From Halovenus halobia (GTDB lineage Archaea; Halobacteriota; Halobacteria; Halobacteriales; Haloarculaceae): a DNA stretch of 64,000 nt. The notes below the pieces were generated by a model. That model was not told the origin of the DNA and did not search any database. It saw only the letters and a program-made list of their open reading frames with translations. The stretch is taken from contig NZ_JBLKOA010000001.1 in NCBI RefSeq assembly GCF_051414135.1, positions 62,001-126,000 of the forward strand. Reading direction: 5' to 3'. The first letter of the stretch is position 1, and each line of letters begins with the position of its first letter. Below are positions 7,439 to 15,501 of the stretch, piece by piece. The position numbers and the translations under genes are program-made.

Positions 7439-8692
7439 TCAGCCGCCGAAGGTCTGCTGAATCTGTTCCTGCCAGGTCTGCAGGTCGTCGATCTGCTGTT
7501 CGATCTCGTCGACTCGACCAGTTACGTCCTCGTCGGAGACCTGCTCCTGGAGTTCCGCGACCGAGTCCTCGATGTCGTCAATCGAGGCGTCGAGTTCGTC
7601 GACAGTCGTCTCCATCTCTCCGAGTTCCGAACTCACGGTGTCGACCTCTCCCTCGACCGATTCGACGGTATCACTCACGGTGTCGACCTCTTCGTTGAGT
7701 GAGTCGACCTCTGCGTCGACCGTATCGACAGTCTCGGACATCTCTTCGAGTTCGCTGCCCATCTCGGAGACGTTCTGACTGTTGGCCTCGAGGTCAGACT
7801 GGACAGATTCGAGTCGCTCGTCGAACGAGTTCAGTTGTTGCTCGAACTCTTCGATTAGTTCGTCACCGGTCCCGTTCTCATCGAGGAATTCTTCGAGCGC
7901 ACTCGTGTACGCACGGAGGTCAGCAATATCGTCTTGGATCTGTGCAATCCGGGCGCGGTCACTGCCGCCGCCGTCCTCCTGTGCCGCGACATCCAGTGCC
8001 CGCCGCAGCAGTTTCAGGTCTTCTCCGGAGACGTTCTTCTGGCGGATCTCGGCAGCGAGCGCAGCCGTGAGACTTTCGCCGTCGACTGACAGCGTTGCCT
8101 CGCCACCCCCTCCCTCGGCCGTCTGCTCGCCCCCTTCGCTCGCCGCTGCCCCCGAATCGTTCGGGTCGTTGAGTTCCAGTGTCGCCACGTCTTCGTCGTC
8201 CTCGGTTTCGCCGTCGTCTTCTTCTTCGAGGCCGGGAATCTCGCCGTCGCCGGCGATGGCGTCTTTAACGACGTCATCGTCACTTTCTGGAACGACGTCC
8301 TCTGGGTCGGCCTTTTCGTCCTCCGGAAGCGGTGGGTCGACGGATTCGATTGTTGGTTCGGTCAAAAACTGTTTGACATCGTCGCTGCCTGTCGCGCGAA
8401 TTCCGTAGACGGTCGTGTACGACCCCTCGGCCTCGAGTTCGCGCTCGAAGGTGATCGTATCGTCGTCGATTGTCCAGAATTCGCTGCCGTACTCCGGATG
8501 AAAGCCCAGGTCTTCCACTTCGATACCCTCCGGGACGGTATCACTCATCGTGACCGTCACCGACTCGTCACGAGAAGACTCGAACTCGAACGCAATTGCC
8601 GGCACGGGGAACTCTTCTTCCTCGAACCGCTTGACGACGGTCACCCCATCCGACGAGACGGTTACCTCCTCGTACGCCTGTGAATCACTCAT
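7439..8692 (-). CDS. Acidic coiled-coil protein, function unknown
   Basis: 417 residues. The first 115 or so form a beta-rich domain; residues about 115-210 are a disordered Asp/Glu/Gly-rich linker; a helical piece near 205-250 is followed by about 160 residues of heptad-like repeats (SELEEMSETVDTVDAEVDS and similar) predicted to form a long coiled coil. No signal peptide or membrane segment and no recognisable catalytic motif. A TATA box at 8717-8725 suggests a leaderless single-gene transcript. The shape suggests a scaffold or tether, but I do not recognise the family. Confidence 0.75.
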   Translation of the reverse strand: MSDSQAYEEVTVSSDGVTVVKRFEEEEFPVPAIAFEFESSRDESVTVTMSDTVPEGIEVEDLGFHPEYGSEFWTIDDDTITFERELEAEGSYTTVYGIRATGSDDVKQFLTEPTIESVDPPLPEDEKADPEDVVPESDDDVVKDAIAGDGEIPGLEEEDDGETEDDEDVATLELNDPNDSGAAASEGGEQTAEGGGGEATLSVDGESLTAALAAEIRQKNVSGEDLKLLRRALDVAAQEDGGGSDRARIAQIQDDIADLRAYTSALEEFLDENGTGDELIEEFEQQLNSFDERLESVQSDLEANSQNVSEMGSELEEMSETVDTVDAEVDSLNEEVDTVSDTVESVEGEVDTVSSELGEMETTVDELDASIDDIEDSVAELQEQVSDEDVTGRVDEIEQQIDDLQTWQEQIQQTFGG

Positions 8693-8716
8693 GTTTTCGT
8701 ATGGGAGGTTCCGATG

Positions 8717-8725
8717 TATTAAACC
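8717..8725 (-). promoter_or_regulatory. TATA box of the coiled-coil protein gene
   Basis: On the minus strand the sequence is GGTTTAATA, about 28 bp before the ATG at 8692. This spacing puts the transcript start at or next to the start codon, the leaderless arrangement common in haloarchaea. Confidence 0.5.
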
Positions 8726-8752
8726 TATTTACTGTTTGGTTGAGGGACTTGC

Positions 8753-9583
8753 TCACAGGTCGAACCGGTCGCCGATTTCGACAACAGACACTGTCTCTGG
8801 ATATGGGAAACTGTTCGCGTGATGGTGGACAGCCGTCGGGTCCCCAGACAGTCCTTTCCACATGTCCCAGTGTGTCGGAACCAGTCGCTCGGTCTGGAGT
8901 TCGTTGGCCGCTTCGACGAGCATGTTCTCGTCGTTGTACCAGGTGGTGCGCTTTGGCTCGCGGGTCTGCTTGTCCGGAATCATCCCCGTCGACCCGAAGG
9001 CCAGCACTGCGAGGTCAACGTCGTAGTTCTTGCCAATCGCCTCGAACTGGCCGGGGCGTGCGTCACCGCCGTGGACGAACGTTCCCGCTTCGTGCTCGAT
9101 CACGTACGCGACAGGGTGCTCGGCGTCGGGGTCGTTGGCTGGATGGACCGAAATCGTCAGGTCGCCGAGTTCGAACGAGTCGCCGTCTCCAACAGTCCGA
9201 ATCTGGTCGTCGTCGACGGCCCAGCGGTCGGTCCAGTCCTGCTCCTCGGTGACTGCAACGCTTGCGTCGGGACCGTAGAAGGTCGCTCCCGTCTGTTCGA
9301 GAATCGGGGCCTGACTCTCGCCGTGGACGTGGTCAGAGTGTTCGTGTGTCGCGAGCACGGCGTCGGCTTCCTCGACATCTTCAGGGTCGAACGGCACCGG
9401 AATCATCCGGACGGTTCGTGGTGGGTCACCCAGCCCGAGATACGGGTCGATAAAGGCTGTCGTCCCGTCGGCACTTTTGAGAATCAACCCGTTGCAGCCC
9501 AGATACCAGAATGCAACTCCGTCCGGGTCAGCCTCGGCAACGTCACGAAGCAGCCAGTCGCCCCAGTCGCTGTGGATGGTCAT
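8753..9583 (-). CDS. MBL-fold metal-dependent hydrolase (UlaG-like)
   Basis: 276 residues. The metallo-beta-lactamase signature HEHSDH (80-85) is intact, with later metal-ligand histidines (FVHGGDARP, THWDMWKG). It resembles the UlaG/RomA-like group of zinc or manganese hydrolases more than beta-lactamases. Substrate unknown. Single gene with its own promoter region; neighbours give no pathway clue. Confidence 0.87.
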   Translation of the reverse strand: MTIHSDWGDWLLRDVAEADPDGVAFWYLGCNGLILKSADGTTAFIDPYLGLGDPPRTVRMIPVPFDPEDVEEADAVLATHEHSDHVHGESQAPILEQTGATFYGPDASVAVTEEQDWTDRWAVDDDQIRTVGDGDSFELGDLTISVHPANDPDAEHPVAYVIEHEAGTFVHGGDARPGQFEAIGKNYDVDLAVLAFGSTGMIPDKQTREPKRTTWYNDENMLVEAANELQTERLVPTHWDMWKGLSGDPTAVHHHANSFPYPETVSVVEIGDRFDL

Positions 9584-9622
9584 ATTCGACCCTGTGGCGG
9601 GCGAGAGTAAGCGTCTTGCCCT

Positions 9623-10018
9623 TCAGTCCTCACAGCAGCCGCCAGCCTTCTCGCCGAAGTCGATATCCAGCGGGTCGCTGACGTACTCGTTGAGCGCCTG
9701 CAGACGCAGTTCGAGGTCGTTTTCGGCCTGCAGATACTCCCGCATGACAGGAATCTCGTGCAGTTCCTGCTGCTGGTCCTGCATTTCCCGCAGGTCTTCT
9801 TGGGTCGCCTCGCCGCGCTGGCGGGCGAGCATGTACTCCTCGCGGGCAGACTCGAACGCTGCAATCTGCTCCTGTGTCTGCTCGTCGTCTTCGACGGCGG
9901 CCTGTTTTTCGAGGAAGGTCTGGTATTCCGGTAACTCCGCGATGGCGTCTCCGAGTGACCGGGCGAGGTCCTCGATACTCTGCTCACTGTCCGCAGCAGT
10001 GTCGCTATCGATGCTCAT
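9623..10018 (-). CDS. YlbF/YmcA-family protein
   Basis: 131 residues, nearly all helical: a short N-terminus, then heptad-rich segments with LARSLGDAIAELPEYQTFLE and the YLQAENDLELRLQALNEYV segment typical of YlbF/YmcA proteins. In Bacillus these form complexes affecting RNase Y and competence; the archaeal role is unknown. I chose the ATG at 10018 because the longer frame (to 10144) adds a low-complexity extension not expected for the family. The C-terminus GGCCED carries a Cys pair that could bind metal. Confidence 0.82.
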   Translation of the reverse strand: MSIDSDTAADSEQSIEDLARSLGDAIAELPEYQTFLEKQAAVEDDEQTQEQIAAFESAREEYMLARQRGEATQEDLREMQDQQQELHEIPVMREYLQAENDLELRLQALNEYVSDPLDIDFGEKAGGCCED

Positions 10019-10142
10019 TGCTCGCTGGTTAGCGTGAACAGCAAAATGACTGGCGGTCCTGCTGTCGGCAGTCCGAGACACCAAGTGGCCGGCAATTGGG
10101 GTGATAGAAAGAAATTTGTTCGCAGTCCAACTATCTAGAGAC

Positions 10143-10289
10143 ATGGGAAGCTACGCGGCGGTCCCCGAGTTAGATCGTTCCGAGGAACCAAACGACTCGA
10201 CGACGAAACTCGGTGACGCATTGTCCGGCCGCTTTGCAGATGTCGATATTGACTCGGTTCGAGCAGTGCGAGAGCAACGAGAACCGTGA
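10143..10289 (+). CDS. Small antitoxin-like protein of a PIN module
   Basis: 48 residues from the ATG at 10143. It overlaps the following PIN gene by 4 bp (GTGA), the layout of a type II toxin-antitoxin pair. I see no AbrB or ribbon-helix-helix domain; the acidic C-terminal part (DIDSVRAVREQREP) resembles the toxin-binding tails of VapB-type antitoxins. It may therefore be a truncated or unusually short antitoxin. The call rests mainly on position. Confidence 0.5.
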   Translation: MGSYAAVPELDRSEEPNDSTTKLGDALSGRFADVDIDSVRAVREQREP

Positions 10290-10681
10290 CGAAAGTCTTC
10301 GTCGATACGAACGTCTTCGTTGCTAGTCTCACAGATGAACCATCTCGGGGCGAAACGGCGACGGAACTTCTCAATCAAGAACACGAGTTCTGCACCTCAA
10401 TTCTAAATCTTATAGAACTTCGGTCAGTACTGACGAAAAAGAAATAAATAGAGCAGGAAGAGGTCGAATCGTTGCTTTCAGAAATCTACACACAGGTCGA
10501 CATTTACGCACCGGAGATTAGCGATCAGATTACGGCATATAGTCACCAACGGGAGTCCCTTTTGTACACACTCGATTGTGTATTGCTTGCGCTTGCGGAT
10601 GATGTCGATGCAACGCTAACTACGTTCGATAGCGAATTACTCGATCACGGGGCTGTACAACCGAGCGAGCTCATCAAGTAG
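10286..10681 (+). pseudogene. PIN-domain toxin (VapC-type) interrupted by an in-frame TAA
   Basis: GTG start at 10286. The first 53 codons (VTKVFVDTNVFVASL, with NLIELRS) form the N-terminal half of a PIN ribonuclease, then TAA occurs at 10445-10447. The same frame continues for 77 codons to a TAG at 10679-10681 and supplies the missing half (LLYTLDCVLLALA, TTFDSELL). If the stop were sense, the product would be 131 residues, the normal PIN length, with all four acidic metal ligands (Asp7, Glu44, Asp97, Asp115). A single nonsense change thus inactivates an otherwise clean toxin gene. A sequencing error cannot be excluded. Confidence 0.8.
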
Positions 10682-10693
10682 CTGTCGGCGGAA

Positions 10694-10850
10694 TTACTCT
10701 CCATCCTCGAATCGCTTGTCCACACTCTCGGCGTGGATTCGGAGTCTTCGTGCGAGCGAGCGTCGTCACGGCGTCTGCGATGTCAGCGAGCGCTTCCTCG
10801 TCAAGTCGCTGGACGGTTGTTAGCTAAAAGAAGTTTCGACGGAGGGGCCA
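10694..10850 (-). pseudogene. Remnant of a second hisD 3' end
   Basis: Read on the minus strand this segment encodes, over shifted frames, GPSVETSF, then TVQRLDEEALADIADAVTT with LART, then IHAESVDKRFEDGE and TAA at 10694-10696. These match in order the last about 50 residues of the intact hisD product (SVETFLRSTTVQRLSKDSLS, ITTLARTEG, HAESVERRFEK). It lies in the same orientation as hisD, 850 bp from its stop. Frameshifts and substitutions show it is decayed or came from a diverged donor. The two hisD 3' ends bracket the VapBC-type module. Confidence 0.85.
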
Positions 10851-10865
10851 TGGTTCAAACAGGCC

Positions 10866-10900
10866 GGGGCTTTCTGGTTGTTTGCGGTCGATCAGCTATC
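10866..10900. repeat. Solo end of the MITE-like repeat
   Basis: GGGGCTTTCTGGTTGTTTGC followed by GGTCGATCAG is the right end of the element found at 17829-18143, with three differences in about 35 bases. No left end or internal hairpins are present. It lies between the hisD remnant and the VapB-like gene, at the probable boundary of a rearrangement. The rest of 10851-10973 shows nothing else. Confidence 0.65.
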
Positions 10901-10973
10901 CAGTGTTGCTGAGGTAAACACCACTCCCACATGTGGCGCAACATGTATGCCGAGTGAGCCTGTACCGTCGTGT

Positions 10974-11243
10974 ATGGCGACCGAAGGGACTCCCGAAGAA
11001 ACCAAAGTCAGCGACCGCGGAATGGTCACGATTCCAGCGGCCCTCCGACGACGCCTCGATATCGAACCGGGGGATAAACTTCGGTGGAACATCGACGACG
11101 ATGGAGAACTCTCTGTGGAGGTCGTCAAAGAGCGACGCGGTGCGTTCGACGACTTCGAACCAGTCGCGATGGGCGGCGGTGGCTCCGAAACGCACGACAT
11201 CACCGGACACGAGAACAATTCCGCGCTCTCAGAGCGTGACTAA
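10974..11243 (+). CDS. vapB: AbrB/MazE-fold antitoxin (VapB-type)
   Basis: 89 residues from the ATG at 10974. The swapped-hairpin DNA-binding motif KVSDRGMVTIPAALRRRLDI (about 11-30) followed by PGDKLRW is diagnostic of the SpoVT/AbrB fold. The acidic, Gly-rich tail would neutralise the toxin. The frame is open upstream to 10878, but that extension is not AbrB-like. The TAA overlaps the ATG of the PIN gene by one base, so the two form a coupled toxin-antitoxin operon, probably autoregulated by this protein. Confidence 0.87.
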   Translation: MATEGTPEETKVSDRGMVTIPAALRRRLDIEPGDKLRWNIDDDGELSVEVVKERRGAFDDFEPVAMGGGGSETHDITGHENNSALSERD

Positions 11244-11671
11244 TGGCGGTCACGGTCGTCGATACGGGCGTGCTCGTTGGAATGGCAGATACTGACGACA
11301 AGCACCACGACGTTGCGATGGAGATTGTCCGCGGAATGGACCACGGCAATCTCCCAACCGGACGAGTGACGAACTACGTCGTCCTCGAAACGCTCAACTG
11401 GATTCACAATCGCCAGCGCCACGCGAAGGCGACCGAAACCTACGAGCGTCTGAAGCAGTCTGCCGGCTTCGAAGTCGTACACGCAGCACAGAAGGACTTC
11501 GGCGGCGCGGTTGATTTGTTCCAGACGTACGACGGACTATCGTTCGGAGACGCAACTATCGCCGCGTACATGCGGCGGGAAAACATCGAGTACCTGTACG
11601 CTTTCGACGACGACTTCGACGCGGTCAACCACGTTACACGGCTGGAGTCACCGGAAAATCCGTTCAACTGA
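11243..11671 (+). CDS. vapC: PIN-domain ribonuclease toxin (VapC-type)
   Basis: 142 residues. PIN acidic residues are in place: VVDTGVL near residue 7, VLETLNW near 49, SFGDATIA near 100 and FDDDFDAV near 120. VapC toxins cleave tRNA or rRNA and are held in check by the co-expressed antitoxin, here the overlapping AbrB-type gene. Intact, in contrast to the PIN pseudogene at 10286-10681, to which it is only distantly similar. It is convergent with hisD, with 28 bp between stops. Confidence 0.9.
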   Translation: MAVTVVDTGVLVGMADTDDKHHDVAMEIVRGMDHGNLPTGRVTNYVVLETLNWIHNRQRHAKATETYERLKQSAGFEVVHAAQKDFGGAVDLFQTYDGLSFGDATIAAYMRRENIEYLYAFDDDFDAVNHVTRLESPENPFN

Positions 11672-11699
11672 CCGTTTTGCAATTATCCACGGTCCGCTT

Positions 11700-12971
11700 T
11701 CACTTCTCGAACCGACGCTCGACACTCTCGGCGTGAGCCTCCAGTCCCTCAGTCCGGGCAAGTGTCGTGATTGTCTCCCGAATATCAGACAGCGAGTCTT
11801 TGGAGAGACGCTGGACCGTCGTCGACCGGAGGAATGTCTCGACGGAGAGGCCACCGACGCGCTTTGCGGCCCCGCCGGTCGGGAGCACGTGGTTCGTGCC
11901 GCTCGCGTAATCGCCTGCAGCCACAGGACTGTACGGCCCGAGGAACACCGAGCCAGCGTTGTCGATACGCTCGAGCAGCGCCTCGTCGTCGTCGGCGATA
12001 ATCGAGAGGTGCTCGGCGGCGTACTCCTCGGCGAACAGCGTGGCCTCGCTCATCGACCGGGCAACGAAGACGCCGCTTGCGGCACTCTCGAAGGCTCCAC
12101 GAATAATTTCTTCGCGCTCGCGCTCGCCGGCCTGTCGGTCGGCCTCGGCGACAATCGCTTCGGCCAAGTCCTCGTCGGCAGTCACTGCCGCAACCGAAGC
12201 GTCGGTATCGTGTTCGGCCTGGGCGACAAGGTCTGCAGCCACCAGTTCGGCGTCGGCCGTCGAGTCGGCGACGACGAGTACTTCGCTCGGCCCTGCGAGA
12301 AAGTCAATCTCCACGTCGCCGCGGACTTCGGCCTTCGCGGCGGTCACCCACTTGTTGCCCGGTCCCACGATGACATCGCTCGGTACGACAGTCTCGGTGC
12401 CGTAGGCGAGTGCGCTGATGGCCTGTGCGCCGCCGACCTGATAGACCGCGTCAGCACCGGCAATCTCCGCGGCGGCGAGTGTCGCGTCTGGAAGGTTGTC
12501 GGCCGGTGGCGTGGCAACCGCAATGTGTTCGACGCCCGCGACTTTCGCCGGGATAACGCCCATCAACACGCTTGAGGGGTATGCGGCGGTCCCGCCCGGC
12601 GCGTAGACGCCGGCGTGGTCCAGCGGTCGGAATCGGCGGCCGAGTTCACGGCCCTCGAAGTCCTCGCGGTACTCTTCGGGGCGTGCTCGTTCGTGGAAGG
12701 CGCTGATGTTCTCGGCGGCGTCCTCGATTGCTGCCCGGAGGTCGTTATCGATGCGGTCGAGTGCCCGTTCGGCCTGGTCGGTCACGTCGATGTTGCCCAC
12801 CGAGACGCCGTCGAACTCCTCGGCGAACTCCCGCAGCGCCACGTCACCCTCTGTCCGGACGCGGTCGACGATGTCGGCAACGTCGCCCCGAACAGCCTCG
12901 ACGCCGCTCTCACGGTCGAAAATCGCGGTCCGCTCGTCGGGTGAGAGTTCCGAAATCTCTCGAATATCCAT
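11700..12971 (-). CDS. hisD: Histidinol dehydrogenase
   Basis: 423 residues, the full family length. It oxidises L-histidinol to histidine in two NAD-dependent steps. Visible family signatures include GGTAAYPSSVLMGVIPAKVA, the VGPGNKWVTAAK segment, DFLAGPSEVLVVAD, and the C-terminal TGGAAKRVGGLSVETFLR. No other his genes are adjacent, so the pathway is dispersed, as is common in haloarchaea. A decayed copy of its 3' end lies beyond the neighbouring toxin-antitoxin genes. Confidence 0.97.
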   Translation of the reverse strand: MDIREISELSPDERTAIFDRESGVEAVRGDVADIVDRVRTEGDVALREFAEEFDGVSVGNIDVTDQAERALDRIDNDLRAAIEDAAENISAFHERARPEEYREDFEGRELGRRFRPLDHAGVYAPGGTAAYPSSVLMGVIPAKVAGVEHIAVATPPADNLPDATLAAAEIAGADAVYQVGGAQAISALAYGTETVVPSDVIVGPGNKWVTAAKAEVRGDVEIDFLAGPSEVLVVADSTADAELVAADLVAQAEHDTDASVAAVTADEDLAEAIVAEADRQAGEREREEIIRGAFESAASGVFVARSMSEATLFAEEYAAEHLSIIADDDEALLERIDNAGSVFLGPYSPVAAGDYASGTNHVLPTGGAAKRVGGLSVETFLRSTTVQRLSKDSLSDIRETITTLARTEGLEAHAESVERRFEK

Positions 12972-13007
12972 ATCCTTTCTATCGGGGGGCGATACATAGG
13001 CCCCTCG

Positions 13008-13850
13008 TTATAGCTGATTGTCGACGAACGCCCCGACACAGTTGCCGGCGGTCGTGTACTCGGCGGGCTTGTAGTAATCGAGGTGACCCTGCACCTGTTC
13101 TGAGACATCGACATCGGTGAAATTCGACGGGAGTCGTCCTGACGAACGTAATAGTCCGCCGCGGCAGTCGCTTCCGCGACAGCCTAGTCCCGCAGAGATT
13201 TCCCCGACGCGATAGAGTCGACAGACGATCTGGTCGTTCTCGGAGTGGTAGTTGTAGACTGGCCCGTCGAGGGCCTCGATGCCCGCAAAATACTCTCGAC
13301 AGACCGAGTCCGGGTCGACCGCTGCGCCAAAGAGCGCGACTGAGTCGAGACAGTCGCCGGGGTCGTTGTCGAGGGCTTCCAGAACGACCCGCCCGCCCAG
13401 TGAGTGAGCGACCAGATGGACCGGTCGGTCCTGTACTCGCAACCACTCTGCGAGCCTCTGGCCGGCTCGTTTCGAGCGAGCCTTTGCCTTCGTCCACGTC
13501 GTCGAGGAATCCCACATCGCTGGGACGACCGCTGGCCGCTCGCGGTTTCGGGCCGAACACTCGGCATCGAGCGCTTCCTGGAAGGCAGCCGCTTGGTGCG
13601 CGCCACTCGTCTTCGCGATGTCGAACCGTCCTTCGCCCAGAAAGCCGTGGACGTAGACAATGAGTTCGTCGTCGGGCAATTCACCGGAAACGACGGCTGT
13701 CTCGCCGGTGAGGTCGACACGCCGGCCGAGTTCTGTCGGCCAGTAGGTGAGTTGGTCCTTGATGACTGGCTGGAGGCGTCGCCGAAGCCGCGTCTGTGCG
13801 GTGCCGACGCGCTCGCGGAGGCGCTCCAGTCGTCCACCGTCGTCTGTCAT
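13008..13850 (-). CDS. Alpha/beta hydrolase, cytoplasmic
   Basis: 280 residues. Oxyanion-loop motif YVHGF (66-70) and nucleophile elbow HSLGG with Ser150 mark a lipase/esterase-like fold; a late His (VQGHLDYY) can complete the triad. No signal peptide. The ATG at 13850 is chosen because the frame further upstream is only the antisense of the next gene. The C-terminal pattern TDVDVSEQVQGHLDYYK resembles that of the Tat-exported hydrolase at 32690-33655, so the two look paralogous. Substrate unknown. Confidence 0.85.
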   Translation of the reverse strand: MTDDGGRLERLRERVGTAQTRLRRRLQPVIKDQLTYWPTELGRRVDLTGETAVVSGELPDDELIVYVHGFLGEGRFDIAKTSGAHQAAAFQEALDAECSARNRERPAVVPAMWDSSTTWTKAKARSKRAGQRLAEWLRVQDRPVHLVAHSLGGRVVLEALDNDPGDCLDSVALFGAAVDPDSVCREYFAGIEALDGPVYNYHSENDQIVCRLYRVGEISAGLGCRGSDCRGGLLRSSGRLPSNFTDVDVSEQVQGHLDYYKPAEYTTAGNCVGAFVDNQL

Positions 13851-13940
13851 CGACTTCCTCTCAGCGCCCGGGTCCCCTAAGTTAGTTGTTTTGCGGTGGG
13901 AAGCGGAGCGTCTAAACCAGCCGCTGCCTAATGACGGGCA

Positions 13941-15017
13941 ATGAGTACACCCAGTCCGGACGTCTACGAACAAGGGCGCGGGATGGACGCCCACAATCAG
14001 GCGATGCGCGAGATTCGCGGGCGCAACGACGAGAGCCACGACCCTCGCGAACCGACGCGGGTCTGGCTTGACGAGGACAACACGCCCGACGGCGTCTACG
14101 ACTCGCTGACGATCATCCTCAACACTGGGGGCTGTCGCTGGGCCCGCGCCGGTGGCTGTACGATGTGTGGCTACGTCGCCGAGAGTGTCGACGGTGGCAC
14201 CGTCGCTCACGAGGACCTGATGCGCCAGATCGAGATTTGTCTGGAACACGAGGAAGAGAACGCCGACGAGCCAGCCGGCCAGATCAAAATCTACACCTCC
14301 GGCTCGTTCCTCGACGAGCGCGAGATTCCCGCGAAAACGCGCCAGGCTATCGCCGAGACGTTCGCCGACCGTGACCGAATGGTCGTCGAGTCGCTGCCGG
14401 ATTTCGTCGACGAGGAGAAAATTCACGACTTCACCGACCGCGGCGTCGAGACAGACATTGCGGTCGGACTCGAAACCGCCACAGACCAGATTCGCCACGA
14501 CTGCATCAACAAGTATTTCGACTTTTCAGAGTTCGAGCGCGCCGCCGAAGCTGCCCAGAAGGCCGGAGCAGGCATCAAGGCGTACCTACTGATGAAGCCG
14601 CCGTTCCTCTCGGAATCAGAAGCAATCGAGGATATGAAGCGCTCGATTCGCCGCTGTGCTGCCGTCGAGGGTTGTCACACCGTCTCGATGAATCCGACCA
14701 ACGTCCAGGAGTTCACGATGGTCGAACAGCTCTACTTCGACGACGGCTACCGCCCGCCGTGGCTGTGGTCGGTTGCCGAGGTGCTCGAATCGACTGCAGA
14801 GGAGGACGTGATTGTTGTCTCCGACCCAGTCGGCCACGGCAGCGACCGCGGCGCGCACAACTGTGGCGAGTGCGACGACCGCGTCCAGCGCGCTATCAAG
14901 GATTTCGACCTCCGACAGGACCCCTCGGTGTTCGAGCAAGTGTCCTGTGACTGCGAGCGAACCTGGGAGGAAGTCTGCAAGCGCGAGCGGAGTTACTCGA
15001 TGCCGCTGGTTCGGTGA
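13941..15017 (+). CDS. Archaeosine biosynthesis radical SAM protein RaSEA
   Basis: 358 residues. The N-terminal motif NTGGCRWARAGGCTMCGY supplies Cys65, Cys73 and Cys76, an atypical radical-SAM cluster spacing, and the C-terminus adds CGECDD and CDCERTWEEVC. The family is RaSEA, which with ArcS converts lysine-modified preQ0 at tRNA position 15 to archaeosine. No ArcS or other queuosine-like gene is adjacent. A short space separates it from the divergent hydrolase gene. Confidence 0.9.
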   Translation: MSTPSPDVYEQGRGMDAHNQAMREIRGRNDESHDPREPTRVWLDEDNTPDGVYDSLTIILNTGGCRWARAGGCTMCGYVAESVDGGTVAHEDLMRQIEICLEHEEENADEPAGQIKIYTSGSFLDEREIPAKTRQAIAETFADRDRMVVESLPDFVDEEKIHDFTDRGVETDIAVGLETATDQIRHDCINKYFDFSEFERAAEAAQKAGAGIKAYLLMKPPFLSESEAIEDMKRSIRRCAAVEGCHTVSMNPTNVQEFTMVEQLYFDDGYRPPWLWSVAEVLESTAEEDVIVVSDPVGHGSDRGAHNCGECDDRVQRAIKDFDLRQDPSVFEQVSCDCERTWEEVCKRERSYSMPLVR

Positions 15018-15392
15018 TTACGCCTCAGCCACGTTCTGGACTCCCCTCCGGTGATCGATTCGTTCTGCGATGAGAGTGATAAACCAGCCGAGGAGCAGTC
15101 CATGTGCGAGGATGTGGTAGAGTGGTGCATTGACCATTCGAAGCCAGAGCATCCCGCCAGAGACCAGTAACACCACAGACAAGCTGATCGCCAACGCATA
15201 CAACTCATCAACCGACGGAACCGACAACACGGCTTTGAGCCGCCAGCGCCAGGCAAGTACGCAGACTGCGGCCCCAACCGCGAGGACGCTGGCCCACAGC
15301 AACTGAGTGACCCCTTCCCGGAGCAACTCTGCACCTGTCGCGGTCAACAGGAGGGCCATGCCGATTAGTTGCAACCGCATAAGGTTATTCAT
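15018..15392 (-). CDS. Small four-helix membrane protein
   Basis: 124 residues with about four hydrophobic helices (near 7-25, 32-48, 64-85 and 90-108) and a short charged tail (AERIDHRRGVQNVAEA). No signal peptide, no catalytic residues recognised. Its stop abuts the RaSEA stop. The N-terminal region MNNLMRLQLIGMALLLTATG suggests the ATG at 15392. Unknown function. Confidence 0.7.
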   Translation of the reverse strand: MNNLMRLQLIGMALLLTATGAELLREGVTQLLWASVLAVGAAVCVLAWRWRLKAVLSVPSVDELYALAISLSVVLLVSGGMLWLRMVNAPLYHILAHGLLLGWFITLIAERIDHRRGVQNVAEA

Positions 15393-15501
15393 GTTTTTTA
15401 ATGTTTTCCGGCAAAAATATATGTTCTGTGGTGAGCGGACAGTGTTGCCGTCTGGCCTACTGACCGCAGACTTATCACCGTCGGCGGAAAAGAGACGGCA
15501 G

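Noticed and set aside
11511..12575. 354-codon plus-strand frame over hisD
   Set aside because: Antisense of hisD with no recognisable domain.
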